From Tricholomella constricta (lineage: Eukaryota; Basidiomycota; Agaricomycetes; Agaricales; Lyophyllaceae): a stretch of DNA of 64,000 bases. Every line of letters begins with the position of its first letter. Within the stretch, counting starts at the first letter, position 1. The notes beneath the pieces were generated by a model. That model was not told the origin of the DNA. It made no database searches and saw nothing but the letters and a program-made list of their open reading frames with translations. The stretch lies in contig JAACJP010000032.1 in the NCBI GenBank assembly GCA_013368375.1, forward strand, positions 62,001-126,000, in the 5' to 3' direction. Positions 19,322-29,075 of this stretch are shown here, piece after piece. The position numbers and the translations under genes were made by a program.

Positions 19322-20978
19322 TCAAATCTCAACTACTTTTTCCACGATTTCATGGTATCGTGGTACTGGTAGATCTTCACCAGTAGGATCGATTCTAGCA
19401 TCCGCAGCTACGAAGTCGTGGACGTCGTAACGATCTTGATGGTTATTGCTCTCGAAATATCGCGATAGACAGTCGGCGACTTTATTCGGTTCGCCTTTCA
19501 CATAAGTAATATCGAAATTAAATCGCGACATGTATTCCATCCATCGACGCTGCCTAGGTGATAAATTCACCTGGGTCTTAAAGAATTCGAGGGCTTTGTG
19601 GTCGGTAATGATGTGGATTTTATAGCCCACAAGTTTATCCTCCCACTTAAGTAGCGCTTCGAGAATAGCTAAGGTCTCGAGTTCATGCACAGCGTAATTC
19701 TGCTGTGCATTAGTGAACTTCTTGGACATGAATCCAGCCGGCTGAGCTTGGATCCATGTAGGTCCTTGACCATACATCGCACCGACGCCTGATTTGGAGG
19801 CGTCACATATAATCCAAATCGGTTCGCCTGTCTTTGGTTGAATTGGCCAAATAATTGGCGTTGTGCAGCATATATGCTTTATCATTTCAAAGCATCGTTG
19901 ATGAATTGGTCTCCAATAAAATGGCGACCCATTCTCGGTCATCGCCATTAATGGCCCAGTATACGCGGATATATCTGGGAGGAATTGACCCAGATAATTA
20001 ACCAGTCCAACGAACCGCTGTATATCGTTGTAATTCCGTGGAATCCTCCAGTCACGAATCCGTGCCAATTTATCGGCATCGGGATGAATTCCTTGGTCGT
20101 CAATTATATGACCAAGGCAATCGACGCGATCCGAATATAGCTCGCATTTCTTCCACTTCACATAAAGGGACTGTTCGCGTAATTGCTCAAACACTACTCG
20201 AAGATGATCTTCATGTTCTTCGATGGAGTTCGAGAATATGAATATGTCATCCAAGTATACATGCATAAACTTCCCAATGACGTCCCGAAAAATTGACGTC
20301 ATTAATCGTTGAAATGTTGCGGGGGCATTACAGTCCCCGATCTGCATTATGTTGCTGACGTATGTTCCCGCTATCGTTGCAAAGGCGGTCTTGTGTACGT
20401 CCTACTTGAGGATGTGTACTTGTTTGTACGCATCCGTTAAGTCAATCTTTGATCGTATCTTCCCTCTGGCAACATCCTCGCGAATGACTTCCTTGGTCTG
20501 GCAAGGGCATAACGTCCTTGATCGTGTTGTCGTTACGCTGTCGTGCGTCCAAGGGTGTTCTCAGGGAGCCGTCTTTTTTCGGGATACATAGCAGCGGCGC
20601 TGCTTGCTTCACCGAACGAGGCTCCCACCATTTAGAGTCTGTATACCGATTGACCTTCACGTAAAATTCCTCGCGAAGGGACATAGGACACCTCGGCGCG
20701 TGGTACTGGTACTGTTTCTCATCGTCGACAAGAGTAATCTCGCGATTGACTTCCCGCCAGGGTGGTAACTATTGTTTCGTACCACCCACCATATCTACAA
20801 ATTCGTCATGCCATTGCTGGCAAAGTCGTGGATAATCTTCCGCGGTAAGGCCTCCATTGGGTGCCTTACCTTTTCCGTTAACCGTTCTTGCAGCGCGGAT
20901 GTGCGCTGTGTCTTTATTGCTAGGTTTAACATCAAACCTAGCTCGTAGTTTTACGAGGGCAAAGTCACTCTCATCACC
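19322..20978 (-). pseudogene. Ty3/Gypsy reverse transcriptase and RNase H (one frameshift, two stops)
   Basis: The minus strand encodes YPRLCQQWHDEFVD, LPPWREVNREI, CIPKKDGSLRTPLDARQRND, the RT core (KIDLTDAYKQ, YLDDIFIFSNS) and RNase H (CDASKSGVGAMYGQ, ELETLAILEAL, DHKALEFF, VADCLSRYF). Inactivating changes seen: a one-base shift at about 20490-20496 after MPLPDQ; TAG at 20402-20404 in HILK-stop-DVHKTAF; TGA at 19322-19324 between RNase H and integrase; and a stop after VDMVGGTKQ near 20769. The 5' end lacks protease and is fused to a host gene. Confidence 0.85.
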
Positions 20979-21446
20979 GCCCACAAGCAGGATATCATCC
21001 GCCTTCTCGAATTTCGCGTGCCAGTCCCTGAACCACTGCGACGTCTCAGGCTTGGTGGTAGGGATAACAAGGGGCCCTTCCCAGTGGCTCCCCGGCACGA
21101 GGACGAGCACGGCGTACCGGATCTGCTCGCCGTTTGCAAGCGTGACATATCCGCCCTCCTCGCCTTCGTCGGCCATGGAAGTGACCTCGCCGGTGATTAA
21201 CGTACCGTTCCCGTTGACAAGGAGCTTGTCGTAGGGCATGGTGACTTGCTCGTGGAAGTCTCCCTCTGGGGTGACGGTGGCGCGGATGGAGCCGGGCAGG
21301 TGAAGGAAGTAGGGACGCGCGGTGATTATGATGAGGTTATACTTCGTGGGATCGAGAGTGGTGGAGAGATGGCGTGCGGTAGGGGCGCCTGCGCCGCCGC
21401 CGCCTACGACCACGACATTTTGGCGGTTATCAGAGGATTTGGACAT
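20979..21446 (-). pseudogene. 5' half of an FSP1/AIF-like FAD/NAD(P)H oxidoreductase, truncated by the retroelement
   Basis: ATG at 21446. The protein opens with a dinucleotide-binding Rossmann motif (NVVVVGGGGAGAPTARHL), then typical pyridine-nucleotide-disulfide oxidoreductase strands (YNLIIITARPYFLHLPG, VPGSHWEGPL) as in AIFM2/FSP1-like proteins, which use NAD(P)H to reduce quinones. It reaches the second nucleotide-binding motif (DDILLVGG) and there switches to retroelement sequence (ESDFALVKLRARFD...), keeping one open frame to 20769. About 155 host residues of an expected 370-400 remain; the rest is not in the window. The hairpin texture typical of the element begins exactly at the switch. 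Confidence 0.75.
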
Positions 21447-22423
21447 GAAAATTTCTTTGAGGAATTAGGTGGTTGTAAAATTTGGAGCTGAAAAGTCTGC
21501 GCTCGGCGATGGTAGAGTGGGTCTTTAAGAACGAAAAAAGATACTCGCGCATCTTGGCGTTATAAGTATTGAAAAATTCGGCAACCGTCATGACTATTTG
21601 TCGAAACGGTGTAAGCTTGAAATAAGCGCGTGTAATCGCGATTGACACATGCCGTGCCGAGCTGACAGAGCAACCAAACAACTTTCCTATCAAACAATAA
21701 AAGAGTCTGTAGTAGCCTTGATCAACCTGATGAGGTCTTATCATATATATTTATGCAGGTTTCGTAGACATGATTGACAATGCATTCGCTGTTAACCTTC
21801 GATTGACTCCTCTAGACGAAGGCATTCGCAAAATAGAACTCCATAGCCGAGAATGCTATTAATAGCATTCGCGGCTATGTAGTTCTCAAATAAACAAGGC
21901 CAAAAGATTGCTATAAGCCTGGATTTGAGCAGTGCACTTTGGCTTCAGCGCGCTATGTCAAGCACATCGTGTCTTCGGGAGGCAACGAAACTCCAACTAT
22001 CTGGATGCCGACGTCAATTTTTGTCTTTCAGCTTCAAGTTTCACGGTCATCAAATCTTGAGTCGCTGAAGTTTCTTGCTATTTCGCAGGTGCTGCAACGT
22101 CCCAGTGCCCATGGGTCGGATAACTCAAGTCATTCGCAGATATCCTTGAAATTTCCCTCGATGCTCCACGGCTTTCCTATAAGCCTTGTTTCGAGAAATC
22201 GCAGGTCGATTCGCATCTTATCAGCAGAAGATAACTGATGGGTTTGCCATGTGGCATGCCAACTTCTCTGATCGCCCTCGAAATTGATATTGAACCATCA
22301 CCTTCGAGTTCCACACACAAAAAGTGGAAGCCATGTCTCTGCAAGGTGCTCGCAGTCCCTTGTAAGCCGTTTACCCACCTCCCCGCACCAGCGTGTTTGC
22401 TGAAGAAGCCGAGCAATTTTTAG
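21447..22423. other. Intergenic; promoter side of two divergent genes
   Basis: No convincing gene. The ORF at 21939-22238 has no protein-like features. The region lies between the truncated oxidoreductase (-) and the membrane-protein gene (+) and probably contains both promoters. A short first exon of the membrane-protein gene may lie here (for example ATG 22238 or ATG 22332 with a donor at GCAAG-GTGCTC), but I cannot decide. Confidence 0.4.
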
Positions 22424-23031
22424 AGCCGTGATATTTCTCCTACATATCGCCCTGGAAGCGCCCATCGCAGTGCAGGGTGTCTGGTCACCCGCGACGCTGC
22501 CGTTCCTCCAGCTCAACAACACCACGTTAGTCGTGGTTAAAGTACGTACCCTATTTCATCTTTCAAGGCACGGATCTTCAAATGGCAAATACAGTTATAC
22601 TCGGCCTTGGTCCTTGCATCATGCCTGACGTCCCTCCTCTGCTATTCCCTCCCTGGTAGGTCATCTCCATCAAGTTTAGCCCAGCTAAGTACCAATTTGT
22701 ATTGAATCCAACGCCGCCTAGAATTCCTCCCGGGAAAACGCGCATTCGCCATGGGACTCTGTATATACCACAGCATAGCATCAACGATCCTATTCCAGGC
22801 CCCACGCTTCATCCCCCATTCCTTCGGTCCCCTCATGGAGCAGTACGTGGCGGCATTCGCATCTACACATATCGTTCCAGTACATCTACTAACGCCATAC
22901 CGCGCAATAGATACAAGATCACCCCGGAGATCGTGTGGGGCGTGTTCCATGGCTTCGTGGGACTGGGCATGGTGACGTGGTGGCAGGCGACGTTGCCCCA
23001 CACTGCGATGGCGCGGGGAACACAGAAGTGA
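22424..23031 (+). CDS. Small multi-pass membrane protein, conserved fungal hypothetical
   Basis: Exons 22424-22541, 22595-22655, 22722-22842 and 22911-23031, all joined in phase; a TTTTTAG acceptor at 22423 suggests an upstream exon not resolved. The protein is hydrophobic with about four membrane segments: FLLHIALEAPIAVQGVW, LYSALVLASCLTSLLCYSL, FAMGLCIYHSIASTILF and VWGVFHGFVGLGMVTWW. Motifs LPFLQLNNTTLVVVK and APRFIPHSFGP look conserved. I recall similar short Agaricomycete hypothetical proteins but no known function. Confidence 0.65.
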
Positions 23032-23286
23032 TACGACGTGCGTGCGTATATTGGTCCTGTGAATGGTATATGTAATATAGCGATTTTGCCGGGGTATGTG
23101 TGATGACGTGAGGCCGACTATTGCGGAAGGGGTGCCATGAAGGATCTGGGACTCTCAAGTGGCCTGCAAGATGCTCGAGGGCTCGGATGCGCACGTTGGG
23201 CGGACATGTTTTCAGAAACCAGATCGGGGCTTTTGAGAACATACGTAAGGGAGTCGTTGTTGGGTGGAGGTCGTCCTGAGCTCAGG

Positions 23287-24082
23287 TCATCGTGCGAATC
23301 GGATGCGGATGAAGAGATATGCTAGAACGGACAGGGCGAGCAGCACCATAGCGATCGTCTTTGAGCCAATGACTGAGGTTTCGTGTTCGACCTAGGTAGG
23401 AAGTATGTTGGACTGCAGATGAATCAGAGGCTGCCCTTGCAGACTCACCACAGACGTGAACGGGGACAGGATCGGGATTGTGAAGTGGGATGGCGTTGCT
23501 CGTGTGGTGCTATGTCGCGTGTAATGTGTCGCGAGGTAAATGACAAGTGCTACGAGGACCGCGACGAGGCCCATAAGAAGGACCTATGGTAGGCATGAGT
23601 CGATGTTACAGTTGTATACGCGTGATGTAGCATGCTGAACTCACCATCAGTTTCTCCAAACTCGCGTGCCTCTCTTTGTGCTGCTCACGCAGAATCGAAA
23701 TCTCATACTGCAGAGAAAGTTTTATTACAGCTAGCAATTGCAATGAACGTAGACTAACGGCGCGTTTGACCTCCTCCGCCCTCACGAGGTCTTGTGATTC
23801 GCGCTGGTGGACTTCTCGTGCGGACAGAAGTGTCTCCGCAGTAAATGCGCGGGCTGCCCAGTATTGCTCTGCTGTGGGAGACGAAGAGGGGGCTGGAGCT
23901 CCAAAACGCGTGGTTTGGCCCCGGGAAGAAGCAGTAGTAGTAGGCTTTGCCTGTGGCATAGGCCAGAGGGAGACAGACACGTCCTGGGCGAACTTTAACG
24001 TTCGAGATATGGGTATATTGGGGGAGATGGAGGCCATTGGTCGCTCAGGTGAGCCGGGAGGCGCTTTCCTGAGCTTGCTCAT
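23287..24082 (-). CDS. Coiled-coil protein with two C-terminal membrane segments
   Basis: Exons (minus) 24082-23645, 23583-23449 and 23391-23287; all junctions are phase 0 with good GTGAGT donors. The product is about 225 aa: a Ser/Pro-rich N-terminus, a helical region (AEQYWAARAFTAETLLSARE to EISILREQHKERHASLEK), then two hydrophobic segments (VLLMGLVAVLVALVIYLA and IAMVLLALSVLAYLFIRI) ending in RIRFAR. This suggests a membrane-anchored coiled-coil protein, topology hairpin-like with the N-terminus in the cytosol. I do not recognise the family. Confidence 0.65.
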
Positions 24083-25191
24083 CGTCGAAGTGAACGAGGA
24101 ACCTGGAAATGGTGTGGGCGTGGGCGTGTCATGTCACGCGACGCTGTCACCAAACCAGAAACTTGTAGTGCGAGACACTGACGCACTCAACTTGAAACTT
24201 TTCTAACGTATCGCCTCTGTTCCTTCTCCTCGCTAGCCATGGATGAGTCTTTCGAATGTATTTCTGGGCAAGTTGAATTTGCGTCTCCTTCATTCAATCT
24301 TCCTGTCACTGCCGCCTGTGGAGTCGCAGTCCTCTGAACTCTCAGCTTCGTCGTCTTGGTATTCTCTCCTCACTGGGACTTGTTAACTTCGCGATTTTGC
24401 TCTTAATCTTCGTCATCCTCCGAGTATTCTGCGTCATAATCGCCGTCGTCTCATCGTCTTTTGTGTTCTCGTCGAATCTCCCGTGCTCTTCATCTCCACT
24501 CTTCTCCCTTTGTCTGATTCATCATTGTCCATGCCATTGGAGCCAGCATACTCCCTTAGGTGCACAATGTCGAACAATAGCTTGGAAAGCTCACCGGTCA
24601 CCCTTCTAACGGTTCCCTATCCGATCGACGATGGTCTGCCTCAGCTGCTCACAAGTACTTGGTGCGGGTCGTTCTGGCCTGTATAACGCACTGTTCTACT
24701 TCATCCGAGCTCAAAAACCTTGTCCGCTTCGCGAAGGAGAAGAACGATTCGCCAGCCAGTCGTGGACTACATATATTGTTTCGTCGAAGCCTCCTCCGCC
24801 TCTTCGGCCAGGATGTGTCTTCGTGTAGGCGTTGACATCAACTCCAGTTCTTTCGGATGTTCCATGTGCTCGCAATATTATCTCCCCAAGTTGCGTCTCC
24901 TTCTTTGCGGGCTTGAGACTCCGTTTCGAGCCATCCTTTCCGTGATGCTCCAGGCTTATGGTGTTCGATTTGAGGGCTGGAACGGGTGAAAGTCAATGTA
25001 GAAATGGAGTATTTGTATTCTCGCCTCCGGCTACTGTTGTTTCAGCAAAGCCTGACAAAACTCAGCGGTTACTCAGCTCAATTCTTCGTGGCATGGTATG
25101 TATAATGCGTGTCGATCAAGTGTTGACTCGTCTATTCTTGATAAGTGGATTTGTGATGACTCACAAGTTACGCAAGGAAATATTGGTCGTT
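24083..25191. other. No convincing gene
   Basis: Short ORFs only (for example 24483-24686, 24720-24989, 24958-25260 on +), none with domain-like composition or a coherent splice chain. CT-rich runs near 24220-24520 look like basidiomycete promoter or UTR sequence. Confidence 0.4.
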
Positions 25192-25887
25192 CTAAGAATT
25201 CTCAATAAATTCGCCATACACGATGTCAAACATGACTTGAAGAATCTGAGGCTCAGCTAGACATCCATCTTCATATGCGAAGGCAACAGTCGCAGCCATC
25301 TCCCCATAGCTTGCGTTGTGGGCAACTCCATTCCCGTCGGCTTTGGCGCTAATGAGTTCCCCTATTATTTTTTGCCAATCTGGGTAGCCTATTCGCTCCA
25401 ACCACGCAGAGAACGACTCGCCACCAAGCATCGGGTAACGTTGGCCGTATTGGCTTTTTAATGCCGTAATGGTCTTTTCAGCGAGGATGCGGCGGCGTAT
25501 ATAATGCAAATCCCTCCGATCCTTGGCGTGGTACAACAGTTGTAAGCACTGTCCGTGTGTACCATTGAAGCTAAAGAGAAAGCTCACCGATATATAATCT
25601 CCGTGCAAGTCATCATAGCTCCGCCAGGCTCTAGCTGCGTCCTCTGAGAGCGTATGGTTCTCGTCCTTCAGTCTGTAGTTCTCGACCTCAACCCCTGCCA
25701 GTTCATTCCAGAGTTCGTTGCGCTGTTCAATCGCAGCATCCAATTGGTTCAGAAACGACGCTCGTTCCGCTCTCGCCCTCTCTAGCTCATCCCTGGTTCG
25801 TCGCAACTCCGCGGAAAGGCGGTGGTTTTCTCGGATCTCGTCACGTAGCGATATATTCCTCCTCTGGAGCTCCGCTAAAAAGTCCAT
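25192..25887 (-). CDS. Coiled-coil hypothetical protein
   Basis: ATG 25887, stop at 25192. Residues 1-80 form a clear heptad coiled coil (LRDEIRENHRLSAELRRTRD, LERARAERASFLNQLD). A 39-nt in-frame intron (GTGAGC...GGACAG, about 25589-25551) may be removed or retained. The C-terminal part is a compact domain (YHAKDRRDLHYIRRRILAEK, ERIGYPDWQKIIGELISAKA, NGVAHNASYGEMA, AYEDGCLAEPQILQVMFDIV). The second half recalls hypothetical proteins of Agaricomycetes; function unknown. Confidence 0.6.
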   Translation of the reverse strand: MDFLAELQRRNISLRDEIRENHRLSAELRRTRDELERARAERASFLNQLDAAIEQRNELWNELAGVEVENYRLKDENHTLSEDAARAWRSYDDLHGDYISVSFLFSFNGTHGQCLQLLYHAKDRRDLHYIRRRILAEKTITALKSQYGQRYPMLGGESFSAWLERIGYPDWQKIIGELISAKADGNGVAHNASYGEMAATVAFAYEDGCLAEPQILQVMFDIVYGEFIENS

Positions 25888-28000
25888 CAAGTGATTGTTC
25901 GACGAGAGGATGAATTCACGTACTTGACAATGAATGCATTTTACGCTCTCCTACTCCCCATCCTCGCTGATCGGATTCCCTTTGGCTCGCCCTCTCTTCC
26001 ACCTGCCGACTGGAGCTACCGGTATCCTCCACACGGTGGATTGGTGGACATCGACCTTTGACCATGCCACAAGGAATTAATTTGTGCGAAATGAGGTTCA
26101 GATTACGGCTTTAGGGTGAAGGGATTTTCAAGGTGGGGGACTCTGGCAGGAGTGGTCGACGCCGTAACGGTAGAAACGAGGAACAGGAGTATTACTCGGA
26201 TTATCGTACCGAAGCATCACGAAAATTAGCGACCACGTAATTCATGTCAGCCTCCAGGGAAGTCGACTGTAACTTATTTACACAGAACCTGCACAGAACT
26301 CTACAAGGCCTCATGCGGTCCATGGATCCCACTGATATGGTGTCCAGTAAAGCTTTGAATCCCGATAATTCGGGTGTTTACTGGGGAAGATAGAGATGGA
26401 GCACTTTTGTGTGACGGACCTAGTCCTTTCATGTCTGTCTTATGTATAAAACTCGTCGCAAAGGGTCCCCATAATCCCCCCAAAAAAAAGTTCATTTAGG
26501 AGCTGAGACGTGAATGAAGTTGAAGAAAGCGGAGGCGGACAACGAACCAGAACCGACAGCGGGACCGGATGGAATCCGGTTATTTGGCAAAAAGGTCCGA
26601 TACCAAATATGACGCGTTGACGAGTGATCCGCTTGCTTTTATCCCAGAACTTTTGAGGGACTCAAGTGCCAGGAGATGATCAACCAGGTTCGCCCTGTAA
26701 AACATGTTCGAGTCGCAAGGAAGAATAACCTTGGCAGCATGTTCATGGGCTCTATGACCTCGGAGGTTATGATATGACTAGGGACACCCAGGGGAGTCGG
26801 ACACTCTCACCAATGATTCCGGTTCCTCATGGCGACTTCAATCCTCCTTGACAGTGCAAGTTCAAGCAGTTCCTCTGGCCCAAAGTCTTTGTGTGCCACT
26901 GTCTTGTGTATGATGACACCTATGCTTTGCCTCAAAATCGAAGTACCTCTGCTTCGTCTCCGAAAATGCCGCCTTCCTTCGACAACGGTCAAGGCCTTGA
27001 CTTCTGGATCGCGGTCGCTATTGGTTAACGAAAATGCCACGAAGGTGCAAAGCAGAACCACATCTCCAAGGACCTTTGGATCTGACAGTGACTCGAATGA
27101 CAATCAACCTACTAGCGTGCACCTAGGCATTGGCAACATTCCGGATCATTCTCGTGCGACGTCTTTGACGAAGACTGCGGGACGACCAACTGCTAACATG
27201 TTGTTATTATGCCGTACTCGCCTCGACCTACTTGACCGGACTTGATCTGGTCCTCGAAGTGGAAAGCACTCTGGCGATGGCTGGACCGCAACGTCTGGCA
27301 CGCAATCACTGATGGTCTGTAATGACACTCTCAGGATAGACTGAATCAACAAGGTGATGACCTTGACGCTAGAATCAATTGGTAGGCATATTGTGGTGCA
27401 AGTCATTATGCAACGCTGAAGCATATTTGCCTCCAGAAAAGTTGGTAGCCATTTATGGATTTCAGTCTGGGACATTGTCGTCGACTTCCGGTATCGGCCA
27501 TCTGGAACCAATGCCAGCCCCTGAAGACACGGTCAAGTGCGAACTTGTTCACCTCCTTAGACAGGCGGTCGTGAAGGTATCAGCAGGGGAATTGCGGGGT
27601 CAGGTAAGTCGACGTTTTGAGTGCGACATTTCTCCTATTTTGTAGTGCTCACACTCGTGTGGCGTAAAAGGCGCTGCAAATTTCCTCCCATCCATTCTTC
27701 GCTCGCAACTGACAGATATTGTATTCCGCTGTCCATAGAGTGTTCGCTATCAGAAATCTGGGGATAACCGCTGATGAAATAACACGGAATAAGATGTCCT
27801 TGTTATGTGCAGAATGACCCATCCTTGTTATGTGCAGAATGAACTGAGCACGTGGATCCTGTGAATTGATTTCAGTCTTCCTTAAGTACCACCCCCAGGC
27901 TCAATCCAAGATCTGCCAACTCCCAACCCGTGAACACTAACGCTACAGTATCCATCCGTTTCGAATTCCCGGCCGTGGGGCGCCATCCCGACCGCTGTTC
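25888..28000. other. No convincing gene; possible degenerate coding sequence
   Basis: Short ORFs on both strands (26807-27103 -, 26829-27245 +, 27146-27511 -, 27379-27645 +) overlap each other without a splice chain I can defend. The minus ORF at 26807-27103 (RDPEVKALTVVEGRRHFRRR, FGPEELLELALSRR) is the most protein-like. A 30-bp direct repeat containing TCCTTGTTATGTGCAGAATGA is present twice at about 27798-27842. Confidence 0.35.
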
Positions 28001-28960
28001 CGTCCAGTCGCAGGCCATTTGACCAGAACTCCGCTCGGCGTTTCCCGCCGCTGGTTGCGAACGCGTCAAACGTCAACACCACCCTCATTGGCCCTTACCC
28101 TCTCTTCAGGCCCGCGCATAGTCTACAAAGCGATGCGTTCGTTCAAGGTACTTCCAGCTGTCGCTGCCTGGTTCAGTGGTGCGTATCTCACCCATATTAT
28201 CATGACAACTTCGATAAAATTCCACAGTGATCTCGCAATAACCAACTGGGCAATGGGGCGGCCATTGGAATTACCTACGGATCTGTGTGCTTATGACAGG
28301 TGGATTCGGCGGCGGCATGATAAGTTGGGAATGATGGACCATTAGTTGCTCGAGGTATGTCGTAGTTTGACACCCTTCTCTTTCTGACGGCTGCTGGGGG
28401 CACATCTTCCGATTACAGGCTACTTACAAGTATACCGATATCCTACTGAAGATTATCATATGCGGCGGTGAGTCCCATATTTTTTTTTTTTCCTTTTTTA
28501 TTCCGTTTTTACGCTTTTTGTTTTGTACCGACTGTTCTCATTCGATTGATCTGGGAGCAGACACTGACGACATCTACAGTGATCCCGGACCATGCGCATA
28601 GTCACCCGTTTCAAAATCTACAAATGGCGTCAGGTGGGATTCGGGAGATATGGTGGATGATGAGGCCGTTATTTCATGTACGTGTCACTGCAGGGCTTTG
28701 CTCCCGTTTGCTCTTGTCGACTCCTTTCCCTACTCCTGCGTTCGCTCCTCCCCCTCACCTTCATCTTTCTATCTGTCTGTTCACCTTTCCTGGGTTCACG
28801 AAACAGCAGCTGATGTGTAATGTATACAGGTTTCGTTCGGCAATGGGATTCTATGAAACTACGAAGAAGGTACGTCAGTTGTTGATAGGCTTCACGATGA
28901 TTGTTGAACATAAATTGTTAGGGCTGTATGTACTGTTACATATCAATCTCATTTAACGTA
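28001..28960 (+). other. Possible spliced gene, not resolved
   Basis: Several open segments bordered by good splice sites suggest a multi-exon + strand gene: an open stretch ending near 28345, then segments before donors GTATGT (28354), GTGAGT (28469), GTACGT (28679) and GTACGT (28870), for example ASGGIREIWWMMRPLFH and LMCNVYRFRSAMGFYETTKK. I could not join them in one consistent frame and do not recognise the product. Confidence 0.3.
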
Positions 28961-29075
28961 GCATGCTGTATAGTTAGTCGAGAGCACACGTGGTCCACCA
29001 TCGGACTCCTGTTGTCCACGTTGAACATCAAAAGTTTTGTTGCTTGCTGTGCCGTTTCCCCCCGAGGATTTCGAG

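Larger units (their letters stand above)
15107..20985 (-). mobile_element. Rearranged Ty3/Gypsy-like retroelement, 5'-truncated (right copy)
   Basis: Read on the minus strand: truncated linker, reverse transcriptase, RNase H, integrase without its C-terminal domain, then gag-like ORFs, then a hairpin, polypurine tract and LTR. Pol carries one frameshift and two in-frame stops. The upstream edge (about 20980) is fused to a host gene and coincides with the point where the dense hairpin pattern starts. No 5' LTR or protease is visible. The order pol then gag is not that of an intact Ty3/Gypsy element, so the copy is rearranged or recombinant. Confidence 0.8.
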
